Positions 9,639 through 19,658 of a stretch of 64,000 nucleotides of DNA are shown in pieces. The notes beneath the pieces are model-generated. The model was not told where the DNA came from. It saw nothing but the letters and a program-made list of their open reading frames with translations, and did no database searches. Position numbers and translations under genes: made by a program. The first letter of the stretch is position 1, and each line of letters opens with the position of its first letter. Source of the stretch: Pseudoalteromonas denitrificans DSM 6059 (lineage in GTDB: Bacteria; Pseudomonadota; Gammaproteobacteria; Enterobacterales; Alteromonadaceae); contig NZ_FOLO01000001.1 of assembly GCF_900112265.1 (NCBI RefSeq), positions 83,963 to 147,962 of the forward strand, in the 5' to 3' direction.

Positions 9639-10544
9639 TTGAACAATCTACCAAGTATTAAGCAACTACAGTATCTTTTAGCTGTTCATCAAGAGCAACA
9701 TTTTGGTAGAGCTGCACAAGCATGTTTCATTGGCCAGTCTACCTTAAGCAGCGCCATTCAAAACTTGGAAGAAAACTTAGGATGTCAGTTAATTGAACGA
9801 GAAAATCGCAGTCTCATGTTTACACCTATTGGTGAAGAAGTTGTAGAACGCGCTAAAAAAATTATTGATGATTCTATCAGTGTTAAAGAATTGACTAAGA
9901 GCTTCTTAACACCTTTATCTGGTAAATTAACTTTAGGTTTAATTCCGACGATAGCGAGTTTTATTGCTGCTGATTTATATCATTTTTGCCAAGTCGAATT
10001 TCCTAATTTAGAGCTTGTATTGATTGAAGATACTAGTGATAACCTACTTGATAAATTAGAAAAAGGTTTGGTTGATTTAACTATTTTGGCTTTGCCTTAT
10101 GATACAAATAAATTTCATATTAAAGTTTTAGCGCAGGATAAATTTAATTTAGTAATGCATCAAGATTTTGATGCATCTATGGAGGTCATTGATTTTAATC
10201 TTCTCCCTAAATCAAGTGTCTTTTTATTGGCCAGAGAGCACTGTATGACAGAACATGCACTTAGTGCGTGTCATTTAAGCCAAAGCCAATGTATTAATCC
10301 ATTTGAAGCAACTAATGTGCATACATTGTTGAGCATGGTTGAGAATAAACTAGGTGTTACATTTTTACCTCAAATGGCGCTTAACGCTGGAATTTTAGCT
10401 CACAAAGACATGCGATTTATGCCTGCACAAGATGATGCCTATCGAGAAATTGGTTTATTATGGCGAAAAACAACAGGAAGGATCCGAGACTTTAGATTAT
10501 TTAGTGAAAAAATAACGCCTTTTATTAAAGATAAATGTAGCTAA
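9639..10544 (+). CDS. oxyR: Peroxide-sensing LysR-type regulator
   Basis: A LysR-family activator (301 aa) with an N-terminal winged helix (IKQLQYLLAVHQEQHFGRAA) and a periplasmic-binding-like sensor domain. Two cysteines nine residues apart, C202 (REHCM) and C211 (SACH), match the redox pair of OxyR that forms the peroxide-induced disulfide. The downstream VHTLLSMVENKLGVTFLPQMAL is also OxyR-like. The TTG start at 9639 is supported by AGGA about ten bases upstream. The symbol rests on the cysteine pair; the target genes are not in this window. Confidence 0.88.
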   Translation: MNNLPSIKQLQYLLAVHQEQHFGRAAQACFIGQSTLSSAIQNLEENLGCQLIERENRSLMFTPIGEEVVERAKKIIDDSISVKELTKSFLTPLSGKLTLGLIPTIASFIAADLYHFCQVEFPNLELVLIEDTSDNLLDKLEKGLVDLTILALPYDTNKFHIKVLAQDKFNLVMHQDFDASMEVIDFNLLPKSSVFLLAREHCMTEHALSACHLSQSQCINPFEATNVHTLLSMVENKLGVTFLPQMALNAGILAHKDMRFMPAQDDAYREIGLLWRKTTGRIRDFRLFSEKITPFIKDKCS

Positions 10545-10572
10545 TCTAGATTTTAATTGGTGATTTTATACA

Positions 10573-10590
10573 AGCCTGCATTGGCAGGCT
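10573..10590. terminator. Hairpin between oxyR and the HDOD gene
   Basis: AGCCTGC / GCAGGCT with loop ATTG, a perfect 7-bp stem between convergent genes. The T-tracts on either side are weak, so termination is likely but inefficient. Confidence 0.45.
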
Positions 10591-10599
10591 CTCGTAAAG

Positions 10600-11472
10600 T
10601 TACATATGGTAAATGTTATCGATACCAGCCTCAAATAGAACTTCGCCTAAGTCTAATAAATTAAAATCTTCAAGGTTTAAAACATCGAGAATTTGAGTGG
10701 AAAATCTTTCCCATTCATTGTCTGGGTTTACGCCTGTTAGAATCTCAGTTGCGTTTGTCATATGCTCAGCTAATTTTAAAATTGCAAACATTTGTTTTTC
10801 AGATGCTTCACCAGTTGCAAGCATAATGTTTGGGCTGTGATGATATGCAATAACATTACTTATTTCAGTATTTAAGCCCCAAGATTGGGCAATTAAAAAA
10901 CCCAGTACTTCATGTGATGTTTCAAATTTCTCTTCTTCAAACTCACCGATAATAGCGCTTTCTATATATGCTTGACGTAATAACTTAGGGTATTCAGAAC
11001 TTTGAGAAAAAATGAGTGCCATGCCTGCATTATGAAATAGCCCTGCTGTATAACAATCGTCAGAAAAGTCTTTTCCTAAGTCAAAGTGTTGCGAAAGAAT
11101 TAAACTGGCATTGCCAATTTTCATGGAGCTATTCCATAATTTTTCGGTAAATATCTCTTCATTTCCAGCACTTAAAGTGAACCTTAATACAATGCTGTTT
11201 ACTAATTTTATAAGCCTATTTAGCCCCAAAAACATGCATGCATGTTCTATAGTTGATATTTTCCTAGGTAAACTAAATAGTGGTGAATTTACGACCTTTA
11301 AAGTAAACCCTGCAATACCAATATCTTGGTTTATATATTGAGAGATTGATTTTAAATCGGGCTCGGCTTTTTCTACTTCATTTTGTACCTGCTGTAACAT
11401 GTCAGGGCGAGGGGGGATAGTGAACCCTTCTAAAGCGTTATCTATTTTGCTCATGTTGAGTATTAATGGCAT
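10600..11472 (-). CDS. HDOD-domain signalling protein
   Basis: A 290-aa protein made almost wholly of one HDOD domain (residues about 15-220), a degenerate HD phosphohydrolase relative used in signalling and motility control. Seen are FTIPPRPDMLQQVQNEV, LKVVNSPLFSLPRKISTIEHA, AGLFHNAGMALI and a later EVLGFLIAQSWGL...AYHHSP. It is cytoplasmic, with no membrane segment. The start at 11472 is supported by AGGAG seven bases upstream; a later ATG (residue 7) is possible. It has no attached output domain and no adjacent partner, so the target is unknown. Confidence 0.85.
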   Translation of the reverse strand: MPLILNMSKIDNALEGFTIPPRPDMLQQVQNEVEKAEPDLKSISQYINQDIGIAGFTLKVVNSPLFSLPRKISTIEHACMFLGLNRLIKLVNSIVLRFTLSAGNEEIFTEKLWNSSMKIGNASLILSQHFDLGKDFSDDCYTAGLFHNAGMALIFSQSSEYPKLLRQAYIESAIIGEFEEEKFETSHEVLGFLIAQSWGLNTEISNVIAYHHSPNIMLATGEASEKQMFAILKLAEHMTNATEILTGVNPDNEWERFSTQILDVLNLEDFNLLDLGEVLFEAGIDNIYHM

Positions 11473-11550
11473 TCTAACTCCTATGTAACATGTTTCTATG
11501 ATTATTGTTTTAATAAAAGTTTAGTGCATCTAAATTTTTTTTGTTTTTTT

Positions 11551-11580
11551 CCAAACTTTTTTTATCATGTCTTCGACTAA
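11551..11580 (+). promoter_or_regulatory. Candidate ECF-type promoter of the sigma operon
   Basis: CCAAACTT (11551-11558) resembles the AAC-containing -35 element of ECF sigma promoters. About 14-16 bases later, TCGACTAA could be the -10. Autoregulation is common for such operons. This is a pattern match only. Confidence 0.3.
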
Positions 11581-11603
11581 TTAAAAAAGAAATTAGGATT
11601 ATC

Positions 11604-12146
11604 GTGTTTTTTCATTCAGAAAAAAAACTTATTAATAAAGCAAAGCAGGGCAATAAAAAAGCCTGGCTAAAATTGATTAAAGACTATGAGAAACCAATTT
11701 ATCATTATTGCTTACGCATGTTAGGTAATCCTGATGATGCTGTAGATTTGCTACAAGAAGCTTTTATTAGCATATATAAAAGCTTAGATAGCTTTCGTTT
11801 TGATAGCAGCTTTAAAACATGGGCGATTAAGATTGCACATTTTCGGTGTATTGAGTTTTATCGAAAACAAAAAATATGCCTGCAATTAGATGATTTACCT
11901 GAGACTATGAGCGGGTCTGTGTATGATTGCCCTGAATCATCATTGTTTACCCAAAAGGGCAATGAGCAAGTGATTATAGCTATGTCCCTATTACCTTGGG
12001 AGCAAAGAAATGTAGTTGAACTTAAGTTTTTTCAACATTATACCTTTGAAGAAATAGCAAAACAGTTGGATGTATCTACCAATACGGTTAAATCTCGATT
12101 ATATAGTGCGTTAAATAAATTAAAAATACAGTTGGAGGTGAGCTAA
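11604..12146 (+). CDS. ECF-family RNA polymerase sigma factor
   Basis: A group 4 sigma factor of 180 aa with region 2 (YHYCLRMLGNPDDAVDLLQEAFISIYKSLDSF, then FKTWAIKIAHFRCIEFYRKQK) and region 4 (LPWEQRNVVELKFFQHYTFEEIAKQL, then TVKSRLYSALNKLK). An open frame extends upstream to 11541, but I chose GTG 11604 because AGGA sits five bases upstream and the extra N-terminal residues fall over the likely promoter. Its TAA overlaps the next start by one base, coupling it to the putative anti-sigma gene. Confidence 0.88.
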   Translation: MFFHSEKKLINKAKQGNKKAWLKLIKDYEKPIYHYCLRMLGNPDDAVDLLQEAFISIYKSLDSFRFDSSFKTWAIKIAHFRCIEFYRKQKICLQLDDLPETMSGSVYDCPESSLFTQKGNEQVIIAMSLLPWEQRNVVELKFFQHYTFEEIAKQLDVSTNTVKSRLYSALNKLKIQLEVS

Positions 12147-12754
12147 TGTCTGACTTAAATAAAATATTTGAAACTTGGCTAAATACGGCTGAGTTATCTG
12201 AAGAAAATAAATCTTTATTATTGGCTGATCCTATTTTTAGAGAGTTGTATAACAATGCTACTCATTGGCAATCTCAAGATAAAGGTTATGAGCAAACTCA
12301 AGTACCACAATGGGATAAAGAAAGAACCTGGTTTGAAAAGTCGGATACCAAATCTTTGGTATTCAACTTGAACTGGTTAAATAGTGCAATGTTGGCTATG
12401 TCAGTATTACTGAGCACTTTAGTTGTAACTAATACACAATTTGAAGTATCAGAACAAGGTTTTTCAATTACTTTTAATCAAATAAGTAAACAAGAGCAAC
12501 AACTTGATGATTTAAAAGTAATGCTAAGTCAAATTCAGCAAGAAAATGGTTTGCAGGCATGGAAAATGGCACAGCAAGCAATAGATACTGGGCGAACTGA
12601 ACGCAGGGAAGATATTAATACTTTGATTACTTATTTAAAAGATCAAAGGCTTCAAGATCAAACTTTAATTAAATTACAACTGAATGATTTAGCAGAGCAA
12701 GTTGAACATCAAGGCTCAACTACCATCGCTCAAAATATAATACCGGAGCAATAA
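12146..12754 (+). CDS. Single-pass membrane protein, probable anti-sigma factor
   Basis: A 202-aa protein with about 75 cytoplasmic residues, one membrane segment near residues 77-97 (LNSAMLAMSVLLSTLVVTN), and a 100-residue periplasmic tail predicted to be helical and partly coiled-coil. This topology and the one-base overlap with the sigma gene are typical of anti-sigma factors. I see no zinc-binding HxxxCxxC motif and no clear RseA signature, so the assignment is by position and topology. It would hold the sigma factor inactive until a periplasmic signal arrives. Confidence 0.6.
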   Translation: MSDLNKIFETWLNTAELSEENKSLLLADPIFRELYNNATHWQSQDKGYEQTQVPQWDKERTWFEKSDTKSLVFNLNWLNSAMLAMSVLLSTLVVTNTQFEVSEQGFSITFNQISKQEQQLDDLKVMLSQIQQENGLQAWKMAQQAIDTGRTERREDINTLITYLKDQRLQDQTLIKLQLNDLAEQVEHQGSTTIAQNIIPEQ

Positions 12755-12755
12755 T

Positions 12756-13655
12756 ATGAAAAACCTTATTTTATCTAGCTTGGCTTTTGCAGTATTTAGT
12801 GTATCAGTTAATGCCAAAGAATCGTCGGTTGATTTAAGTAAAATTAAAAGAGAAATCAACATTATGAGCAATATATTAACAGCCTCATTTGCACAAGATA
12901 ACACACTAGGTTTACATCGAATTGAAGCACAATACTTTATTTCTCAAGGTATCACTTTCAAGCTAGAGGCTAAATCTTTAAATAATCGTGGTTTTAGCTG
13001 GTCTAATATTTTGCCATCCATACCACTACCACCTGAGGCTGTAGCTCCAATTGCTTTTAATTTTGACGAAACACACATAGAAGAAATTAAAGAGCGGGCT
13101 ATTTCAGTCTCTAGGGAGGCTTATAATACGGCTTTAGAAGCAATTCAGGAATCAAGTGATCATATTAGAGAGTTGGCTGAACAAGAAAGGGATATAGATC
13201 ATGAAATTCGTTCAAAAGAACGCGAAGTAAAAGATGTGAGTTTTGAGCGACGCCATGCTGAAAAAGAGAGTCTAAAAGAGCTTGAAGTAAGGAAAAAGGA
13301 GTTGAAAAACCAGGTTAAGGAATTAGAAAAGCAAAAAGTAGCGCTAAAAAAAGAAAGAAAAAAATTAAAATCAGATGTTCGTGAGAAGCAAAATAACAAT
13401 AAAAAAGCATATCAAAAACAAAAAAAGCAGACTTTAATGAGCATTAAAAACACTTTATCTATAAGTTTATGTGATTATGGTGCAGGGCTTAGAAATTTAC
13501 CAAGCAGTGAAAATGTAAATTTCATTCTAAAAAATGCAGGTGAAAATAAAAATGATATCATTTATATTTTCAGTAAAAAGGATATTAAGTCATGTGTTGT
13601 TGGTGATATAAATTCAGAACAGTTATTAGCTAAGGCAATTAGTTATCGTTTCTAA
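12756..13655 (+). CDS. Secreted coiled-coil protein of the ECF sigma operon
   Basis: A 299-aa protein with a cleavable signal peptide (residues 1-20, ending SVSVNA) and a long charged coiled coil (about 125-228) rich in Glu, Lys and Arg. Around it are a small N-terminal region with LHRIEAQYFISQGITFKLE and a C-terminal globular part with a pair of cysteines (SISLCDYGAG and IKSCVVG). Its start is two bases after the preceding stop, so it is the third member of the operon. It may be the periplasmic sensor or effector for the sigma/anti-sigma pair. I do not recognise the family. Confidence 0.75.
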   Translation: MKNLILSSLAFAVFSVSVNAKESSVDLSKIKREINIMSNILTASFAQDNTLGLHRIEAQYFISQGITFKLEAKSLNNRGFSWSNILPSIPLPPEAVAPIAFNFDETHIEEIKERAISVSREAYNTALEAIQESSDHIRELAEQERDIDHEIRSKEREVKDVSFERRHAEKESLKELEVRKKELKNQVKELEKQKVALKKERKKLKSDVREKQNNNKKAYQKQKKQTLMSIKNTLSISLCDYGAGLRNLPSSENVNFILKNAGENKNDIIYIFSKKDIKSCVVGDINSEQLLAKAISYRF

Positions 13656-13704
13656 TTAAAAAGAGTCAAACTGTTCTTGTTAATGTGTTATAAAGATTGA
13701 TACT

Positions 13705-13749
13705 AAAAAAAGAGCGATAATTAAGGTTTCAATTATCGCTCTTTTTTTA
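13705..13749. terminator. Strong bidirectional terminator
   Basis: A 12-bp perfect stem AGAGCGATAATT (13711-13722) / AATTATCGCTCT (13731-13742) with an 8-base loop, flanked by A- and T-tracts. It serves the sigma operon and the convergent small gene. Confidence 0.9.
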
Positions 13750-13956
13750 GCTTATAATACTGTTTTGTTCGATTTCAGAGTGGTTTTTTAAGTTGGGTAA
13801 AAAAAGTAAATATACTAAAACAACTAAATTAAAATAGGGAAGTAACCCTAATGCAGAAAAAGTAATGATTGGATACCCTTTCATTTTTGCATTTATATAG
13901 CAGTAATAAGTAATTAGCCCATTAGCTAACAATAATAAAACAACAAACAATGTCAT
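13747..13956 (-). CDS. Small two-segment membrane protein
   Basis: A 69-aa hydrophobic protein with two membrane segments (about residues 2-20 and 33-55: TLFVVLLLLANGLITYY and LLPYFNLVVLVYLLFLP). The frame is open up to 14043, but GAGGAG six bases before the ATG at 13956 fixes this shorter start. Family not recognised. It stands alone between two terminators or regulatory genes; a link to the neighbouring c-di-GMP protein is possible but unsupported. Confidence 0.65.
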   Translation of the reverse strand: MTLFVVLLLLANGLITYYCYINAKMKGYPIITFSALGLLPYFNLVVLVYLLFLPNLKNHSEIEQNSIIS

Positions 13957-14061
13957 ACCTGACTCCTCATTTTTTAAATCTAGACTACATCCTTTGCAAA
14001 TGATTATAGTCAAGGAGCATTTTTGATAAAGTGAAAATATCAAAAATTAAGGGAATAATTG

Positions 14062-16566
14062 TTAATTAGATGTTTTACAAAGCGTTATTTTTTTTAGTTG
14101 ATCAGGAATATTTTCGGCCTTGATTGGCTTGGAAATAAAGTAGCCTTGGGCGTAGTCTACGCCGATTTCTTTTAATTGATTGAACGTTGCTAAGTCTTCT
14201 ACAAACTCGGCAACACATGTCTTATTTAGAGAATGACTAATGTCTTTTATCGCTTTAACTAACGCTAAATCAATGGGATCATTAAGCATATCTTTTACAA
14301 AAGAACCATCTATTTTGACTTGGTCGGCAGGGAGTTGCTTTAAATAACTGAAAGTGCTGAAGCCAGTGCCAAAATCATCGATAGAAAAGCCACAACCTAG
14401 CTGTTTTAAATGTTCTATCATAGTTCTTGTGGCGGCTAAATTGCTTATGCTGGCTGACTCCGTAATTTCAAATACAATTCTTTGTGGATCAACTTTATGG
14501 TGTTTTAGTGTATTTTGAATTAAAGGTAATAAGCCTTCATCGGCAAAAGCATGTGCAGATAAATTAATGGCTATTTTGTTTAATGCTGAATGTTTAGCTG
14601 CATCTTTGATTGCGGTTTTTACAACACAGTGATCCAGTAAATTCATATCAGAAATAAGCTCTAGTGGTGGAATAAATTGACTCGGGTAGATGAGCTCTCC
14701 ATCTATTCTTAATCTAAGTAAGCTTTCAAAATATGCTACTTTTTTAAGTTTAAAGTCCCAAATAGGTTGGAAATGCAATTCTATTTGGTCTTGTTGTAAT
14801 GCTAATCGAATTTGACGAGTCCATGCTAAACCAGACATCATTTTTTCACTATCATCATCAGCATTGCTAAAGCAGTGAACTAGGTTTCGACCTCGTCTTT
14901 TTGCGACATATAGGGCTATATCTGATTGTTTAAGGCATTCATTAGCATCATTATTATCACTTGATATCATAGTTAAACCAACAGAACAGCTAATAGAGTA
15001 TATTTGTTCAACACTACGGAACTGATACTTTTCAAGTGTTTGGCATAAACTTTCGGCTATAGTATGGGCTTCTAATAATTCTATATCTTGTAAAATAACA
15101 GCAAATTCATCACCTCCAATGCGACATAAGATTTGCCCTTCGGTGATAGTATGTTGAAATAATTTAGCTGCTTTTTTGAGAACATTATCGCCCTGTTGAT
15201 GGCCCAAACTATCATTGATCACTTTAAAATGATCTAAATCGATATAGAGTAAAGCATGATGTTTGTTATTTTGGGTATCTTTGCAAATTTGATTTAATGA
15301 AAGATCAAAATAATGGCGGTTATGTAAGCCTGTTAATGTATCGTGCAGTGCTAAGTGCTGTAATTGAAATTCTGCTTGTTTTCTTTCATGGATATTATCT
15401 ATGCTGGCAGTGATGCTTGTATGAGTTTTATCACTTTTAATTGACTGCAAACGACATTCAACCCAGATAGGGTTTCCAAGTTTATGCTGAAGTTGTAACT
15501 GCAGCGTTCTTTGCTGAAAATGACCATTTAAAATAGCTGAAATAGCGTTTTCTAATAATAATTTAAATTCAGAAACACAAAATTTACTGAACTCTTTACT
15601 TAAGCTGCTTTTAAAATCAAAGCCTAATAACGTTTCCCAAGCAGGATTAATAAAACGTATTGTGCCTTTGGCGTCGAGTTCAAGCACAACTGTATTTAAA
15701 TGATGTAAAATTCTTTGGTGGGCTGAAAATAAATCTTTATATCTTTGTTGGCTCAAACTCAGTTGTTCAACTTTGCTTGCAAACTCAGCATAACTCACCA
15801 TAAAATCTTCGCGTCTAGCTGCTTGATCACATACTTTATTTAACAGTGGTTGACTGTAAGGTATTCGAATAAAGTCGCTGACTCCTGATAATAAAAGTTG
15901 TTCAGCAACGTTGGCATCATCTGTATCAATAATAGTTACAATCGCCTGACTGGCTTTTTGTTTTAATAATAAAGCGACCAACTCTTCAGTTGAAGGCGCA
16001 AAATTGCTGATTGAATTAATTAATACAATTGCAAAAGAATCTTGCTGAAACAAAGTAATGGCTTCTTTACTATTGGTAACATGAGTAACTATAAAAGTGT
16101 CTTTTAAATACAGCTTAATTTCATTGGCTTGTGTTTCACTTGGCTCAATTAATAACAAATTTAAGCGGCTACTTTTTTCTAAATGGCTAGATAAAACATT
16201 CGCTAATACTTGTGGAAGTTGTGGTATTTTCTGTTCTGTTATAACTGCATCAATACCGTAACTTCTTGCTGTTGTATCAGCTATTCTTTCAAAATGATTT
16301 GGGGTTGTTAATACGATTGGCGTATTTTTAGGCGTTCTCAATAAACCAGAACGTACCATACGTGAAAATCGCCAGCCGTCAATGTGGCCTATATTTAAGC
16401 CTGTAATGATAAGTTCAACAGATTGGTTTTTTAAAAGGTCTAAGGCAACTTCACTATTTTTTGCTTCTAAAATTTTAAATATATTAAGGTGAGCTAATGA
16501 ACGTTTTAATGCATTTCGTTGTTTCAAGCTTGTGTCTAAGATCAAAAGCTTAAGCTGAACAGCCAT
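14062..16566 (-). CDS. REC-like/PAS/GGDEF/EAL c-di-GMP signalling protein
   Basis: An 834-aa cytoplasmic protein. Residues 1-125 and about 130-255 look like two receiver domains, but the phospho-acceptor aspartate is replaced in both: G56 in ELIITGLNI, and an Asn in IVLINSIS. A PAS domain follows (about 280-400; LDAKGTIRFINPAWETLLGF), then GGDEF (CRIGGDEFAVIL intact) and EAL (about 585-830). The EAL signature reads ESLLRL, with FEITESA, IDDFGTGFSTFSYLKQLPADQVKID present. AEFVED replaces the usual AEGVE. The cyclase motif is intact; phosphodiesterase activity is likely but not certain. The receivers probably act in binding or dimerisation rather than phosphorelay. Confidence 0.9.
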   Translation of the reverse strand: MAVQLKLLILDTSLKQRNALKRSLAHLNIFKILEAKNSEVALDLLKNQSVELIITGLNIGHIDGWRFSRMVRSGLLRTPKNTPIVLTTPNHFERIADTTARSYGIDAVITEQKIPQLPQVLANVLSSHLEKSSRLNLLLIEPSETQANEIKLYLKDTFIVTHVTNSKEAITLFQQDSFAIVLINSISNFAPSTEELVALLLKQKASQAIVTIIDTDDANVAEQLLLSGVSDFIRIPYSQPLLNKVCDQAARREDFMVSYAEFASKVEQLSLSQQRYKDLFSAHQRILHHLNTVVLELDAKGTIRFINPAWETLLGFDFKSSLSKEFSKFCVSEFKLLLENAISAILNGHFQQRTLQLQLQHKLGNPIWVECRLQSIKSDKTHTSITASIDNIHERKQAEFQLQHLALHDTLTGLHNRHYFDLSLNQICKDTQNNKHHALLYIDLDHFKVINDSLGHQQGDNVLKKAAKLFQHTITEGQILCRIGGDEFAVILQDIELLEAHTIAESLCQTLEKYQFRSVEQIYSISCSVGLTMISSDNNDANECLKQSDIALYVAKRRGRNLVHCFSNADDDSEKMMSGLAWTRQIRLALQQDQIELHFQPIWDFKLKKVAYFESLLRLRIDGELIYPSQFIPPLELISDMNLLDHCVVKTAIKDAAKHSALNKIAINLSAHAFADEGLLPLIQNTLKHHKVDPQRIVFEITESASISNLAATRTMIEHLKQLGCGFSIDDFGTGFSTFSYLKQLPADQVKIDGSFVKDMLNDPIDLALVKAIKDISHSLNKTCVAEFVEDLATFNQLKEIGVDYAQGYFISKPIKAENIPDQLKKITLCKTSN

Positions 16567-16781
16567 AACTGGCCACCTCTAATTAGATTTAGTTATTTAG
16601 ATACTGGGCATAATGCTAATGGAACGAATATAAAAGTGCAATACATGCAAGGCTTGCTTTAACTTAAGACAATCAATAAAATTGGCGCGATTTTGGTCTG
16701 ATATATTAAAAAATGACTAAATTTTGAAGTTATTTTTGTAATGAAAAAGAATGAATTTTAATAGATAGGATGTATAACTAA

Positions 16782-17819
16782 ATGCGTGTAGCTGATTTTA
16801 GCTTTGAATTACCTGATGAACTGATCGCTAGATTTCCAAAAGAAAATCGTAGTAGTAGCCGTTTATTAAAATTAAATGGTAACAGTGGTGATATTTCACA
16901 CCATGTATTCAGTGATATGCTCGATTTTGTTAATGAAGATGATTTATTAGTTTTTAATAATACAAAAGTGATCCCTGCGAGAATGTTTGGTCAAAAAGCA
17001 TCTGGAGGTAAGGTTGAAGTTTTAGTTGAGCGAGTTTTGGATGAGCATCGTGTTTTAGCGCATATTCGTGCTAGTAAATCACCTAAACCTGGTAATGAAT
17101 TAATTTTAGAAGGCAGTGTTAAAGCAATTATGATCCAGCGTCAAGGATCTTTATTTGAGCTTGAATTTAGTGGCGAAGAAAATGTTTTAGAGATATTAAA
17201 TAAAATTGGGCATATGCCACTACCGCCATATATTGATCGTCCAGATACTGAAAAAGATAGAAAGCGTTATCAGACAGTATATGGAGAAAAACCTGGTGCG
17301 GTCGCTGCGCCTACAGCAGGTTTACATTTTGATGATGATCTTATGGCCAAATTAAAAGATAAAGGTGTTGAAATGGCCTTTGTCACGCTACATGTAGGTG
17401 CTGGTACCTTTCAGCCCGTAAAAGTTGAAACTATCGCTGAGCATGTGATGCATTCTGAATATATTGAAGTACCAGAGTCAGTAATTGAAGCTGTTAAAGC
17501 GACTAAAGCGAGAGGGGGTCGTGTTATTGCCGTAGGCACAACATCGGTTCGTTCACTAGAGTCAGCGGCGCAAAAATCGGATAATGAGCTGACCAGCTTT
17601 TATGGTGATACAGATATCTTCATTAATCCAGGTTATGAGTTTCAGGTGATTGATGCCATGATCACTAATTTTCATTTATCAGAGTCAACTTTAATTATGT
17701 TAGTCAGTGCATTTTCGGGTTTTGACAATATTAAACATGCATATCAGGTGGCAATTGCAGAAAAATATCGTTTTTTCTCATATGGTGATGCCATGTTTTT
17801 GGAGCCTAAAACACAATAA
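16782..17819 (+). CDS. queA: S-adenosylmethionine:tRNA ribosyltransferase-isomerase
   Basis: Transfers and isomerises the ribosyl moiety of SAM onto preQ1-tRNA to form epoxyqueuosine. The 345-aa length is standard. Typical stretches are [54 protein letters not shown] and [17 protein letters not shown]. It starts at ATG 16782 and opens the conserved block queA-tgt-yajC-secD-secF. Confidence 0.97.
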   Translation: MRVADFSFELPDELIARFPKENRSSSRLLKLNGNSGDISHHVFSDMLDFVNEDDLLVFNNTKVIPARMFGQKASGGKVEVLVERVLDEHRVLAHIRASKSPKPGNELILEGSVKAIMIQRQGSLFELEFSGEENVLEILNKIGHMPLPPYIDRPDTEKDRKRYQTVYGEKPGAVAAPTAGLHFDDDLMAKLKDKGVEMAFVTLHVGAGTFQPVKVETIAEHVMHSEYIEVPESVIEAVKATKARGGRVIAVGTTSVRSLESAAQKSDNELTSFYGDTDIFINPGYEFQVIDAMITNFHLSESTLIMLVSAFSGFDNIKHAYQVAIAEKYRFFSYGDAMFLEPKTQ

Positions 17820-17834
17820 TTAATAGGTGATTTA

Positions 17835-17872
17835 AGGTGAGTTAATATCTGAATATAAGCTCACCTACTTTT
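17835..17872 (+). terminator. Weak hairpin between queA and tgt
   Basis: AGGTGAG (17835-17841) / CTCACCT (17860-17866) followed by ACTTTTAAG. The loop is long (18 bases) and the T-tract short, so it probably attenuates rather than ends transcription. Confidence 0.35.
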
Positions 17873-17924
17873 AAGTTTCCAACTCGTAGCTTCTAGCTTG
17901 CAGCACACCCCCTAAAACATGTAG

Positions 17925-19121
<1,197 letters not shown>

Positions 19122-19129
19122 TAAGAGTA

Positions 19130-19154
19130 ACAAGATGGCATATCGCTATCTTGT
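19130..19154 (+). terminator. Hairpin between tgt and yajC
   Basis: ACAAGATGGC / GCTATCTTGT with loop ATATC, including one G-T pair. A poor T-tract follows, so it may be a weak terminator or an RNA-processing hairpin. Confidence 0.35.
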
Positions 19155-19217
19155 AATTTCTGGGTTTAAACCCAATCTATACAATATTCAAAAAATAGTA
19201 ATACTAAAGAGGTTTTT

Positions 19218-19556
19218 ATGAGTTTTTTTATGTCGAATGCTTACGCTGCTGATGCTCCAGCGGCAGCGCCAGGTGGCGGTTACGAAATGTTAATTATGCT
19301 AGCCTTGTTTGGTTTGGTATTTTATTTTCTAATTTATCGCCCTCAATCTAAACGTGTCAATGAACATAAATCTTTAATGAGTTCATTAGGTAAAGGTGAT
19401 GAAGTGCTAACTCAAGGTGGTTTAGTGGGTAAAGTTTCTAAAATTGCCGATGATAAAGATTTTGTTGTGATTGCATTAAATGACCAAACGCAAGTAACAG
19501 TGCAAAAATCAGCAATTTCAGCGGTATTGCCTAAAGGTACTATGAAGTCTTTATAA
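19218..19556 (+). CDS. yajC: Sec translocon accessory protein YajC
   Basis: A 112-aa inner-membrane protein of the SecDF-YajC complex. An Ala-rich periplasmic N-terminus precedes one membrane segment (MLIMLALFGLVFYFLIY, about residues 27-43), followed by RPQSKRVNEHKSLMSSLGKGDEVLTQGGLVGKV. All of this is typical. It is 102 bases upstream of secD. Confidence 0.96.
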   Translation: MSFFMSNAYAADAPAAAPGGGYEMLIMLALFGLVFYFLIYRPQSKRVNEHKSLMSSLGKGDEVLTQGGLVGKVSKIADDKDFVVIALNDQTQVTVQKSAISAVLPKGTMKSL

Positions 19557-19658
19557 ATTGTTGTGTAATAAATAGTATTAACTCGGGTTTTTACGCGAGA
19601 ATGGCTGTGACAATGAAATGTGACAGCCGATTAATTAAAAATAAGAAGGATACAACAG

